From contig JADJWG010000004.1 in assembly GCA_016716475.1 (NCBI GenBank), positions 496,001 to 560,000 of the forward strand: a stretch of DNA of 64,000 nt, written 5' to 3'. A program made the translations under genes and the position numbers. Position 1 is the stretch's first letter. Every line of letters starts with the position of its first letter. The DNA is from Phycisphaerales bacterium (lineage in GTDB: Bacteria; Planctomycetota; Phycisphaerae; UBA1845; Fen-1342). This document shows, piece after piece, positions 43,626 through 52,586 of the stretch. Under the pieces are notes generated by a model. It did no database searches. It was given only the letters and a program-made list of their open reading frames with translations, and was not told the origin of the DNA.

Positions 43626-44680
43626 CTGCCGGCGCCCGCAACGAGCCCTCCCCGGAAGCAGCGCGCTACCGGCGGCAGATGCGCTTCGAACCCATCGGCC
43701 CATCCGGCCAACGCCAGCTCCGCCACAGCTTCATCAGCATCATCGGCTGCGGCGCACTCGGCAGCGTGTTGGCGGAGACTCTCGTGCGCGCCGGCGTCGA
43801 GGCCGTGCGGATCATCGACCGCGACTTTCTTGAGATCGATAACCTTCAGCGACAGGTGCTCTTCGACGAGCACGACATCGCCGCCAACCTGCCGAAGGCC
43901 GAGGCGGCTGCCCGCAAGCTGCGGCGCATCAACTCCGCCGCGGAGATTGAACCCGTCGTCGCGGACCTGTGTCCGGCCAACGCGGAGAAGCTCCTCGCCG
44001 ATGCCGACTTGATTCTTGACGGTACTGACAACCTTGAAACCCGCTACCTCGTGAACGACGTGGCCGTGGCGCACAAACTTCCCTGGGTGTATGGCGGCTG
44101 CGTCGCGGCGGAGGGGCGCGTGCTCGCCGTGTTGCCGGGACGTTCAGCTTGTCTGCGCTGCGTCTGGCCGGAGCCGCCCGCGCCCGGCACGCTGCCGACG
44201 TGCGACACGGCCGGCGTGCTGGGGCCGGCGGTCAACATGGTGGCCAGTCTACAGGCGCTGACGGCGCTCAAACTGCTCACCGGGCACGAGGCGGGTGTTG
44301 GCGGGCGGCTGCATGCGCTGGATGTCTGGACCGGGCGGTGGGTACAAATTACCACGCTGCGAGAGGCGGATTGTCCGTGCTGCGTACAGGGGGTGTTCGC
44401 ATTTCTGCGCGGTACCCGCGGCGCGACGACCACCACGCTCTGTGGTCGCGAAGCGGTACAGATTACGCCGGAGCCGCGTGCCGACGGGGGGAAGCTCGAC
44501 TTCCGGACCATCGTGCGGGGCCTGCCGGACCGATCACACCCGCGTCAGAACGAGTTCATGCTGCGCTTCACGCTGGAGCATCTGCAAATCACGCTCTTTC
44601 CGGATGGTCGCGCGATCGTACAGGGCACGAACGACCCGGCCGTGGCGCGGGGCGCATACGCCAAGTACGTTGGAATGTGA
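43622..44680 (+). CDS. ThiF/MoeB/HesA family adenylyltransferase
   Basis: This 352-residue protein is an E1-like enzyme that adenylates the C-terminal Gly of a small sulfur-carrier or ubiquitin-like protein. The Rossmann part has IIGCGALGSVLAETLVRAG, IIDRDFLEIDNLQRQVLF and ILDGTDNLETRYLVND. The zinc-type cysteine pairs are CLRC and CPCC. A C-terminal region of about 100 residues (DCPCCVQGVFAFLRGTRGAT...) ends ITLFPDGRAIVQGTNDPAVAR, as in the planctomycete and actinobacterial MoeB-like proteins. The carrier protein (ThiS/MoaD) is not nearby. It is coupled to the preceding membrane protein. Confidence 0.88.
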   Translation: MTAGARNEPSPEAARYRRQMRFEPIGPSGQRQLRHSFISIIGCGALGSVLAETLVRAGVEAVRIIDRDFLEIDNLQRQVLFDEHDIAANLPKAEAAARKLRRINSAAEIEPVVADLCPANAEKLLADADLILDGTDNLETRYLVNDVAVAHKLPWVYGGCVAAEGRVLAVLPGRSACLRCVWPEPPAPGTLPTCDTAGVLGPAVNMVASLQALTALKLLTGHEAGVGGRLHALDVWTGRWVQITTLREADCPCCVQGVFAFLRGTRGATTTTLCGREAVQITPEPRADGGKLDFRTIVRGLPDRSHPRQNEFMLRFTLEHLQITLFPDGRAIVQGTNDPAVARGAYAKYVGM

Positions 44681-44719
44681 ATACGCGGAACGGACGTGCG
44701 CACCCCAGCGTGCCGGATG

Positions 44720-46330
44720 TCAGGGTGGTGCGGTAAACTTGTAGATCCGGATTGCCGACGCCGGCGCACTCCACACGAGGCGGAGGCAAGTCCACCGGTC
44801 GTAAGCAGCGACGAGTTCGCGGGGCCACTCCGGCTCGTAATAGTCGAGGTCAATCAGCAGGTAGTCGACACCGTGCGAGCTTGCCAGCGACGTAAACTCC
44901 TCCTCGTCAGCCACGCAGCGCAGCCGCGCCACCAGCGACCACTGCGCATCGACGTCCGCGGCCGGGTTCGTGTGTGCCGGCGGCAGTGCCAGGCACTGGC
45001 GGCCCGTCAGTCCGGCTACATAGACGTAGCCGATTTCGGGTTGGCATAGCACGAGCGCATCCGCGGGGGTTTCCGCGCGCAGCCAGGCGAGCCACCCGTA
45101 GGCCGCCGCATCGCCGGGCGGGAGCGGTAGAACGTGTGTGCGCAATTCAGGAAGCTGTGGTAGCACCGGTGCGAGTGCGGCGAGCAGCGTCACGGTCAAC
45201 GCGCTGCGGAAGGGCAGCCACAGGCGCGCCGGTCCTGAGGCGCGCTCGGCCGAGAACCGGGCGAGCCGTACAGCGCCCACCGTGGCGCACAGGCCGACGG
45301 CAAACTGGGCATGCCAGAGGAATTCGTGCGGCAGAAGATACGGTACGGGTACGATTTCACGGCCACCAAGATAGCCCAGCAACGCACCGGCAGCGCCGAC
45401 GAGCAGGTAGCCGAGGATCCAGGCCTGGTCGCGTGCGGTGCGCACAAGGTGCACGATCCCGCCGGCGGCAAGCAACAGCACCAGCGGGGCGTGTGTCTGC
45501 AACCCGAACGAGAAGGTGAAGAATTCCGGTGGCGTGTAGGTGAAGGGAGCGGTGTTGAGCTTGGGCAACTCCACGAGATGGGCGATCAACGGGCTCGTGA
45601 GCACGCCGGTCACCAGTGCCAGCAGGAGCATGCGCGCCACCGCGCGCCGGCGCGCGCCGGGGGTCCGCCCTACGCCGGCCATGGCCGCATGCAGGAAGAT
45701 CGCGCCGGCCGCGACGACACCTGTAAGCGGATGGCACCAGACCGTTGCAGCGAGAGTAATCCCCGCTGCGCCGGCAGCCCAGCGCGGTCCACTCAGCGTG
45801 TGGCGCCAGAGCAACAGCGTGACCCACGCCAGTACGCTCGTCTGGATGCTTGGCATGGGGCCATGTGCCCGCGTCAGCCACCACAGCGACCCGAGCAGCA
45901 CAAGTGGCACCGCGACTACCCCGCCGGCCACGCCGGCCAGTGTGCGGCCAAGTACGTAGAGCAGCACAACCAGCAGCCCGTTCACCACGTAAGCACTGGT
46001 TGCGTAGACGTGCTCGGGTGGCAGACCGGTGAGGTAGCTGGCGACGGTGAACATAGCCGGGTTGCCAGGGGCGTACCACAACGGATAGCCAGGCAGGGTG
46101 GGGTCGACCCACCCGCGCCCGCCCTGAATAGCCCGCACGCTGGCCGTGTCGCGAAACGTGTCGTAGAACACAGCCGGTACCCCGCCGGTCGCAAACGCCA
46201 CCCACCCCATCCAGCCCGCGAGCAGCAACAGCAGGGCAGCGGCGTCCGCCCGACGTGTGGTTTTCGCTGGGCGCCCGCCGCCCGCCGCAGCGCAGGGTTC
46301 GGAGGTATGCTGGGCTGGTGGTACATGCAT
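44720..46330 (-). CDS. Multi-pass membrane protein, probable GT-C-type glycosyltransferase-like
   Basis: This is a 536-residue protein with about 10-12 hydrophobic helices (about residues 30-390) and a soluble C-terminal domain of about 120 residues (about 415-535). The N-terminal loop after TM1 carries YDTFRDTASVRAIQGGRG. The acidic pair and long first loop resemble the catalytic loop of GT-C (dolichyl-phosphate-mannose-type) transferases, but no firm motif is seen. The first methionine of the protein-like sequence is at 46330 (MHVPPAQHTSEP). It begins 11 bases after the stop of the iorB-acd fusion gene, so the two are probably in one transcript. The glycosyltransferase role is only a guess. 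Confidence 0.6.
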   Translation of the reverse strand: MHVPPAQHTSEPCAAAGGGRPAKTTRRADAAALLLLLAGWMGWVAFATGGVPAVFYDTFRDTASVRAIQGGRGWVDPTLPGYPLWYAPGNPAMFTVASYLTGLPPEHVYATSAYVVNGLLVVLLYVLGRTLAGVAGGVVAVPLVLLGSLWWLTRAHGPMPSIQTSVLAWVTLLLWRHTLSGPRWAAGAAGITLAATVWCHPLTGVVAAGAIFLHAAMAGVGRTPGARRRAVARMLLLALVTGVLTSPLIAHLVELPKLNTAPFTYTPPEFFTFSFGLQTHAPLVLLLAAGGIVHLVRTARDQAWILGYLLVGAAGALLGYLGGREIVPVPYLLPHEFLWHAQFAVGLCATVGAVRLARFSAERASGPARLWLPFRSALTVTLLAALAPVLPQLPELRTHVLPLPPGDAAAYGWLAWLRAETPADALVLCQPEIGYVYVAGLTGRQCLALPPAHTNPAADVDAQWSLVARLRCVADEEEFTSLASSHGVDYLLIDLDYYEPEWPRELVAAYDRWTCLRLVWSAPASAIRIYKFTAPP

Positions 46331-46341
46331 CCGGGGTGGCC

Positions 46342-49300
46342 TCAAGCCCGGAGGGGTTGCTCGGCAGTCCGTGTGGCGGCCGGGAGGTCTGTGCCACTCG
46401 TAGTGCCGGCGGCCGCCCGGGCCCAGAGGTAACGCCCCAGCACGCGTGTGGCTTCGTCCGCCGAGCGAAAGACCGGTACGCCTGTCCGCCGCAGGGCCGC
46501 CACGAGCGGATCGTACGCGCGACCGGCTGCCACGCTGCACACCACTGGTTTCGTGGTATGGCGCAGTAGTTCTGCGAGTCGCTCGGGCAGCGCGCCGGGC
46601 CGCGACAGTTCCTCGGCGGTCGTGAGCATGGCCGGCGTGAGTGGCACCAGCGCGGCGATCACCGCATCGACCTCCGGTGCCTGGAGTAGTACACCGAGCG
46701 CGGCGGCGTAAGCGGCGTCCGTGGCCATGGGGGTCACGTCGAGTGGATTGCGGGCGTTGACCAGCCCCGTCAGCTTGTGGGCGTGGAGAATCTCGGTGAG
46801 GCGTGTTTGTGTCGTGTCGGAAAGCGCCGTCATCTGGATGGCGTAGTCGTCGCCGACCGTCGCATCCGCCATGCCGACGGTTTCAAAGCCGGCATTGCTA
46901 AGCGCCGCCACACGTAGCCCGCCGAGCGTCCGCGTATGCAGCGCGGTAGCCAGATCGAGGAGTTGCTCGAAGGCGCTGAACGTATCCACACACACCGCTC
47001 CAGCGTTGGCGACGGCCGCGAGGCAGACATCGTAGTCGCCGGCGACGGCCGCGGTGTGACCGGCGGCGGCCGACCGGCCGGAGGGTGTGCGGCCGGCCTT
47101 GTAGAACAGGACGAACTTGCCGTCGGCCACCATCCGGCGGATGTGACGGACGAGTTCGAGCCCGTCGTAATTGCCGAAACCCTCGGCGTAGATCGCCACC
47201 ACGTCGATGTCGGTGCGGCTGCCGGCCGCGGCGGCGACGTCGGCGAGCGTCACGTCGATCTGATTGCCCAGCGAAATGGCCAGGGCGGCATCGAGCATGC
47301 CGAGGTTGCTCTGGCGAGTGATGACAAACGCGCCGCTCTGCGAGATCAGCGCCACGCGTCGCGGTGGGGCCTCCCAGCGCGGATCGAGCTTGGAGCGTGG
47401 GATGAAGAAGGTGTCGTAGCGCCCCGGCCGCGACTGAATCCCCATGCAGTTCGGGCCGATGAACACGGGGCCACCGTCCGGTCGTTGGCGCGCGGCTGCG
47501 ATCGCAGCGCGCAACTCCTGGTCGAGCACGGCGCCGGCTTCGGTTTCGCCCACTCCACCGGGAATCAGCAAGGCGGCCCCGACCTTGCCGCTTGCGGTGG
47601 CGCTACGGACGACTTCGGGCAGGGCCGGGGCCGGCACGGCGACCACCAGCAGGTCCACCGGTTCCGGCAACGCCTCGAGGGTGGGAACACAGCGGATCCC
47701 ATCGAGTTCACCCAGACCCTCCTTCACGAGATACAGGTGTTCACATGGGAAACCGCCGTCGCGCACGTTGCGGGCAATGATGCGCCCGAAGTTCTCCGCC
47801 GTCGCGGAGGCCCCGAGGACGGCAATCGCCCCGGGCTCCAGCAGCTTCACGATGCGCTGCGCCGGCCGTGGGACCGGATGCGGAGCAGCCGTACCCAGGC
47901 GCCCGCGACCGTCGAGCGGCACCATGCGCTGTTGGCGGAAGGCGAAGGGATTCACCTCCAACTCCGCGACGTCCGGGCCCTCCGCGCCACGGTCGACGCA
48001 GAAATGCCGCGCCAGCGAGATGAATGCCCGGAAACAGCGCAATAACTCGCCATCGGACACGATACGGTCGTGTCCGCGGGCGCGGCCGGCCAGCAGGTCG
48101 TACGCCGCCGTGCGCTTGAAGAGCTCGAGAAACTCCTCCGCGCTCGTATCCGCGGCACAGGCCTTGGCGACGGCGATCCCCGGTCGCATGCGTTGCGCGA
48201 GGTACTCCGTGTCGATACCGCCGAGTCCCGCGGCAATGACCGGGCCGAACTCGCGTGTCGCGCGTACGCCGACGAAGAGTTCGCTGCCGAAGCCGCTGCC
48301 GCGTGACTCGACGTACTCGACCACGAGCACGCCTTCGACGGGGGCGTGGGCGGCCTGCCGGGCCACGAGCCGGTCCATCTCGCGTCGGACGATGTCGTAC
48401 TCCTTCGGGCAGAATACGACGCCTTGTGCGTCCGTTTTGTGGACCACCTCGGGGGAGACGATCTTCAGTACGACCCGTTCACCGGGGAAGGTGGCGAGCG
48501 CCTCCCGGGCCAGCAGGTTGCCGGTCGGTACGAAGACGTAGCGTGGCGGGGAGATCGCCCCGATCAGTTCGATGAGCACGTAAACCTCGTGCTCGTACAG
48601 CGCCCGGCGGTTTTCCTGGTACGCGCGCAGCAACGTCCGCTCGAAAGCCGTCGCCTCCGCCCCAGTCAGGCGGTTCTCGACCGCGGCCAGATCGTCGAAC
48701 GAAGGCGGGGTGGGGGGTTCCGCTGCCAGCAGCGCCTCGGCGTCCAACCGGTCGATCCAGGCCCGCACGGCCCGCGAGGTGCCGCCGCGTTGCAAGCCAT
48801 CACGGTACGCCGCGGCTGCGGCCCGGCCGAGCCGGAAGGCCCGCCGGTTGATGCCGACGACCTTATCACCCTTTGCGGCAAACATCTCCGCTACGGCGTC
48901 TTCGAGCTCCTGCGCATCGATCTCAAGAAACAGGGCGCCCGCCCCGAGTGTCACGATGTTGGCAGCCAGCGGCGAACCCGCCACCTTGGCGAGTCGATCC
49001 ACATCCAGCAGCACGTGCCGCTCGAATCCGGCGATGCGGTCGAGCACCTGCTCGATGGCGGGGTAATTGTCGATGTTCATGAACGCGTTTGTGCTCACCA
49101 CCAGCACACCGGTCGGCCGGAGGTAATGCACGTAGCGCAGGGCTTCGAGTGGTTCCACGGCCAGGATCATGTCGACCTGCCCCAGTGGGATGAGGTCGCT
49201 GAAGAGTTCATGGTCGGCAACGCGCAGGTGCGACTGCACCGCTCCGCCGCGCTGCGACATGCCATGTACTTCGGCCTGTCGCACATGCAGGTTCCGCTGT

Positions 49301-49380
49301 AGCGCCGCCGCCGAGATCGCCCGTGCGATCGTCAGGATGCCTTGTCCGCCGACACCGGCCAGGATGAGGTTGTGTTCCAC
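46342..49380 (-). CDS. Fusion: IorB-type oxidoreductase subunit plus ADP-forming acyl-CoA synthetase
   Basis: This is a 1012-residue protein with a GTG start after AAGGGG. Residues about 1-200 are the gamma-type subunit of 2-oxoacid:ferredoxin oxidoreductases (LILAGVGGQGILTIARAI, HGMSQRGGAVQSHLR). Residues about 250-480 form an ATP-grasp domain like the beta subunit of ADP-forming acetyl-CoA synthetase, with the His of SPEVVHKTDAQGVVF. From about 495 a CoA-binding and CoA-ligase part follows (AIAVLGASATAENFGRI), with the phosphohistidine region AAAGHTAAVAGDYDV. The beta-then-alpha order is the reverse of PatZ-type enzymes. It probably hands aryl-CoA from the oxidoreductase to the synthetase, giving acid and ATP. 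Confidence 0.86.
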   Translation of the reverse strand: MEHNLILAGVGGQGILTIARAISAAALQRNLHVRQAEVHGMSQRGGAVQSHLRVADHELFSDLIPLGQVDMILAVEPLEALRYVHYLRPTGVLVVSTNAFMNIDNYPAIEQVLDRIAGFERHVLLDVDRLAKVAGSPLAANIVTLGAGALFLEIDAQELEDAVAEMFAAKGDKVVGINRRAFRLGRAAAAAYRDGLQRGGTSRAVRAWIDRLDAEALLAAEPPTPPSFDDLAAVENRLTGAEATAFERTLLRAYQENRRALYEHEVYVLIELIGAISPPRYVFVPTGNLLAREALATFPGERVVLKIVSPEVVHKTDAQGVVFCPKEYDIVRREMDRLVARQAAHAPVEGVLVVEYVESRGSGFGSELFVGVRATREFGPVIAAGLGGIDTEYLAQRMRPGIAVAKACAADTSAEEFLELFKRTAAYDLLAGRARGHDRIVSDGELLRCFRAFISLARHFCVDRGAEGPDVAELEVNPFAFRQQRMVPLDGRGRLGTAAPHPVPRPAQRIVKLLEPGAIAVLGASATAENFGRIIARNVRDGGFPCEHLYLVKEGLGELDGIRCVPTLEALPEPVDLLVVAVPAPALPEVVRSATASGKVGAALLIPGGVGETEAGAVLDQELRAAIAAARQRPDGGPVFIGPNCMGIQSRPGRYDTFFIPRSKLDPRWEAPPRRVALISQSGAFVITRQSNLGMLDAALAISLGNQIDVTLADVAAAAGSRTDIDVVAIYAEGFGNYDGLELVRHIRRMVADGKFVLFYKAGRTPSGRSAAAGHTAAVAGDYDVCLAAVANAGAVCVDTFSAFEQLLDLATALHTRTLGGLRVAALSNAGFETVGMADATVGDDYAIQMTALSDTTQTRLTEILHAHKLTGLVNARNPLDVTPMATDAAYAAALGVLLQAPEVDAVIAALVPLTPAMLTTAEELSRPGALPERLAELLRHTTKPVVCSVAAGRAYDPLVAALRRTGVPVFRSADEATRVLGRYLWARAAAGTTSGTDLPAATRTAEQPLRA

Positions 49381-49447
49381 GTGAGCCCCTTGGCTGGCGG
49401 CCGGCGGGCGGGCCGGCCGCGTTTTAGATCTCCGGGGGTCTGCGGCT

Positions 49448-51079
49448 CTACGCACCGCAGACGGAGCACGCGCCGGCCGTCGGGATTTCGCTCGCACGGG
49501 CCTTCCGCCGGTTGTGAATGCACTCGCGCTGTGCCACCACCACGGACAGCCCGCGGTGCTCGATGGCGCTGCGCACGCGCGTCACGTTCTCGGCATGGTT
49601 CTTCGGCAAAGGGTCGATCAGGTGCAACTGCTCCGGCGGGACGCCGAGGCCCCGTAGCAGGTTGAGCAATTGCTCGCCGGCGGCCATGGTTTCCTGGCCG
49701 CCGGTCATTGCGACGATCGCATTGTCAAGAATGAAGACGGTCATGTCCGCGTCGGAACGGATGGCGCCGATCAGGGGTGTCATGCCCGAGTGTGTGAAGG
49801 TGGAATCGCCGATTGTGCATAACACCGGATACGCGCCCGCCTGGGCAGCGCCGTGCGCCATGGCGATGGATGCGCCCATGTCCACACACGAATGCACGGC
49901 GCGGTAGGGCGGCAGCACCCCGAGTGTATAGCAGCCGATATCGCTGAACAGCAGCGCATTCGGGAATGCGCCGGTGGCTTCGATCAACGCCTTGAACGTG
50001 TCCGCATGGGGGCAGCCGCGGCACAGTGCCGGAGGTCGACCGGTGAGGTCGTCGAGTGGTCCGAGCGTGCCCACGAAGGGACGCCCCAGGGCCGCGGCCA
50101 CGAGGTCGGGTGTCAATTCCCCATCCGGAGGGAGCGTTCCATCGAGCTTGCCCCGCACCGCCTTGCCCGGCAGGCCGAGGGTGCCGAGCAGCCGCTTCTC
50201 GATGAATGGGTAGCCGTCTTCAAAGATCAGCAACTCGCTGCAATGGTCCACCAGCGCGCGAAGCCCCTCGACCGGCAGCGGATACGCCGCGATCCGCAAG
50301 TACGAGTCTTCCGTGCTGCCGGCGAGCGCTTCGCGAACGTAATTGCTCGCGATGCCGGCCGCAATGATCCCGCGCTGTCCGGCGAGCCGGGGTGCATGCA
50401 GCGGATGACGCTCTGACCAGGTGCGCAGTTGCGGCTGCAACTCGAGCAGTCGCCGGAATCGGCGTCGCGAATTGGTCGGCACAAGCGTCCAATCGTCCGC
50501 ATCGGGATAGGGCCGCTGCGCCGGGGGGGGCGAGCCGTCGTCCTCCGTGGCGATGCGGACATTGGCCCGGCTGTGCGCCAGCCGTGTGACGATCCGCACC
50601 ATGAACGGCAGCTCGTAATGCTCCGACAACTCAAACGCGGCCCGTGTGAAGTCGTATGCTTCCTGCTGGTTCGCCGGCTCCAGGATCGGAATTTGCGCGA
50701 ACTCGCCGTAGAAGCGGCTGTCCTGCTCGTTCTGCGATGAGTGCATGCCCGGGTCATCCGCGACCACCACCACGAGTCCGCCGTTCGCACCTGTCAGCGC
50801 GGAGTTCACGAACGGGTCCGCGGCCACATTCAGCCCGACGTGTTTCATCGACACCAGTGCGCGGCGCCCGGCGTACGACATCCCGAGTGCTTCCTCGTAC
50901 GCGACTTTTTCGTTGGCGGACCAGCGCGCCGCGACCGGTGCCCCGCGTCGTACAGCCGCGGCGACGTACTCAAAGATTTCCGTAGATGGGGTTCCGGGGT
51001 ACGCGAAGGCCCCCCCGATTCCGGCATGCAGAGCGCCCAGCGCGATCGCCTCATCCCCAAGCAGGAGCTCGGTTTTCAT
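49448..51079 (-). CDS. iorA: Indolepyruvate:ferredoxin oxidoreductase alpha-type subunit without ferredoxin domain
   Basis: This 543-residue protein has all the thiamine-diphosphate enzyme parts of IorA. The pyrimidine domain has YPGTPSTEIFEY and HVGLNVAADPF. CRGCPHADTFKAL and DIGCYTLGVLPPY follow, and the diphosphate-binding motif is IGDSTFTHSGMTPL...ILDN. In the family the protein goes on for about 60-70 residues with two [4Fe-4S] clusters. Here it stops right after TAGACSVCGA, and the 67 bases before the next start cannot encode the domain. It oxidatively decarboxylates aromatic 2-oxoacids to acyl-CoA. Electrons must leave by another carrier. It is followed by the iorB fusion. Confidence 0.9.
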   Translation of the reverse strand: MKTELLLGDEAIALGALHAGIGGAFAYPGTPSTEIFEYVAAAVRRGAPVAARWSANEKVAYEEALGMSYAGRRALVSMKHVGLNVAADPFVNSALTGANGGLVVVVADDPGMHSSQNEQDSRFYGEFAQIPILEPANQQEAYDFTRAAFELSEHYELPFMVRIVTRLAHSRANVRIATEDDGSPPPAQRPYPDADDWTLVPTNSRRRFRRLLELQPQLRTWSERHPLHAPRLAGQRGIIAAGIASNYVREALAGSTEDSYLRIAAYPLPVEGLRALVDHCSELLIFEDGYPFIEKRLLGTLGLPGKAVRGKLDGTLPPDGELTPDLVAAALGRPFVGTLGPLDDLTGRPPALCRGCPHADTFKALIEATGAFPNALLFSDIGCYTLGVLPPYRAVHSCVDMGASIAMAHGAAQAGAYPVLCTIGDSTFTHSGMTPLIGAIRSDADMTVFILDNAIVAMTGGQETMAAGEQLLNLLRGLGVPPEQLHLIDPLPKNHAENVTRVRSAIEHRGLSVVVAQRECIHNRRKARASEIPTAGACSVCGA

Positions 51080-51229
51080 CCCGGGTCTCTCCTTCAGGCG
51101 GCCGGGGGATTGATGCGGCGGATTCAGCGGGTCCTCGCAACCACGCTCCGCGGCCGCCCACTTTGCCTGTGGGCCAGCGTACCGCGCCATGGAAAGTGGC
51201 GAAAGCAGCGGACCCACGCCCGCCTTTCT

Positions 51230-52555
51230 TCAGAGCTCGTACAGCGCCGGGGTCCGTCCGTTCAAAGCATCCGTGCCGCGCGCGAAGCGCTTGTCCGCCG
51301 CCTGGGCCAAGTCCACCCGCAGCGCCGTCGGCAGCGAACCCGGTGGGGGCGTCGATGGCCCCGTGGGAAGCTCGTGAACATGTCCACGCGGATCGATCCA
51401 GCGCGGCCGTCCGCTGCCCAGTACTGCAACGAAGATGCGATTCTCCGCGGCTCGCGACCGCAGTGCGGCGAGCGGGAAGTCATCAGCGGGTCCGAAGACC
51501 ACGGCGAGATGGACCCCGTCCAGTGCGGCACAGCGCAGCGGCGCAAAGCGGGCGGCCTCCGCCAGCGGTATCGCCATGATCCGGATTCCCGCGGGGCCCG
51601 CCGTTGCACCCGCATCTGCAGCGATCCCGCAGATGGAGTCGGCCTCGATCCGTGCAGCCGGGACGGGCAGCAGTCGCAGCTCCCAGCCGTTTGTACCGGC
51701 CGCAGCCCATACATACGCCTCGGGCACCGCCGCCGCGACCCCGACGGGCGGCATCGCCGCCATGAGGCGGGGGCGCTCATCAGGGTGAACCTCCAGCCGG
51801 GCCGTCGCCGGAATCTGCACCTCGGCCAGTGCAAGCGAAGTTTCGCGGGTGCTGAGACGGGCCATGCAGTGGCCGTCGGCGGCAACGATCTGGCTCTGGC
51901 CGACGAACGTGGTGCGGCCCTCCTGGCCCCATTTACTGCACGACGCGAAGGGAACGCCCAGTTCCGCGGCGCGGGCGCTGATCATGAAATCCGCCTGGAT
52001 GTTGCGCTCGGCGCCGTGCCCACCGGTGTTGACCCAGGCGGTTGGCTGCAGGATCAGCCGCGCCCCGCGGGTTACGAGCGTTGCCGCGATCTCGGGCACG
52101 CGCGCATCCGCGCAGATGAGAATGCCGGCGGTGTGCGTACCCAGGCGCACGGGTGAAAGATCATCCCCGGCGGTGAAGTAGTCGTGGTCAAAGTCCCAAA
52201 GGTAGGTCTTGCGCCGGATCGCGGCCAGATCCCCGGTGGGATTGAAGAGCGCCGCGGCATTATGCAGCCGATCTGCGGTCTCTTCGACGAAGCCGATACA
52301 CACCGCAACGACCGCCCGGCGGGCAGTGGCGGCCACACGGTCGAGAAACCAGGCCGGCTCCGGCAGACCGGCGGCACGGGCCGCATCGTAGCGTGCCCGG
52401 CTGCCAAGCACGTACGTCGGCCAGACGCATTCCGGGAAGACCACCACCTCGGCACCACTCTCGGCCGCGGCGGCGATGTCGTGCTCCACGCGGACGACGG
52501 TATCGCGCCAGGCCGCGAGAGGCATACCCGGCAATTGGGCTACGGCAATTCGCAT
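51230..52555 (-). CDS. Carbon-nitrogen hydrolase (nitrilase family), possibly two-domain
   Basis: This 441-residue protein starts MRIAVAQLPGMPL. The catalytic triad of the nitrilase superfamily is visible: E42 (VVFPECVW), K116 (IRRKTYLWDF) and C148 (GILICADARVPE). The family core is about 270 residues. The extra 160 residues (about 275-430) look like a second, degenerate nitrilase-like half (FPLAALRSRAAENRIFVAVLG, RWIDPRGHVHEL), in which no catalytic Cys is seen. It would hydrolyse a nitrile or amide, possibly an arylacetamide or arylacetonitrile given the IOR genes downstream (150 bp gap), but this link is only from position. Confidence 0.84.
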   Translation of the reverse strand: MRIAVAQLPGMPLAAWRDTVVRVEHDIAAAAESGAEVVVFPECVWPTYVLGSRARYDAARAAGLPEPAWFLDRVAATARRAVVAVCIGFVEETADRLHNAAALFNPTGDLAAIRRKTYLWDFDHDYFTAGDDLSPVRLGTHTAGILICADARVPEIAATLVTRGARLILQPTAWVNTGGHGAERNIQADFMISARAAELGVPFASCSKWGQEGRTTFVGQSQIVAADGHCMARLSTRETSLALAEVQIPATARLEVHPDERPRLMAAMPPVGVAAAVPEAYVWAAAGTNGWELRLLPVPAARIEADSICGIAADAGATAGPAGIRIMAIPLAEAARFAPLRCAALDGVHLAVVFGPADDFPLAALRSRAAENRIFVAVLGSGRPRWIDPRGHVHELPTGPSTPPPGSLPTALRVDLAQAADKRFARGTDALNGRTPALYEL

Positions 52556-52586
52556 GCGGCGATCGTCGCGACCGCCGTTGCGCCCG

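Noticed and set aside
44720..46330. Calling the membrane protein a mannosyltransferase
   Set aside because: Only topology and an acidic first loop point that way; no family motif was confirmed.
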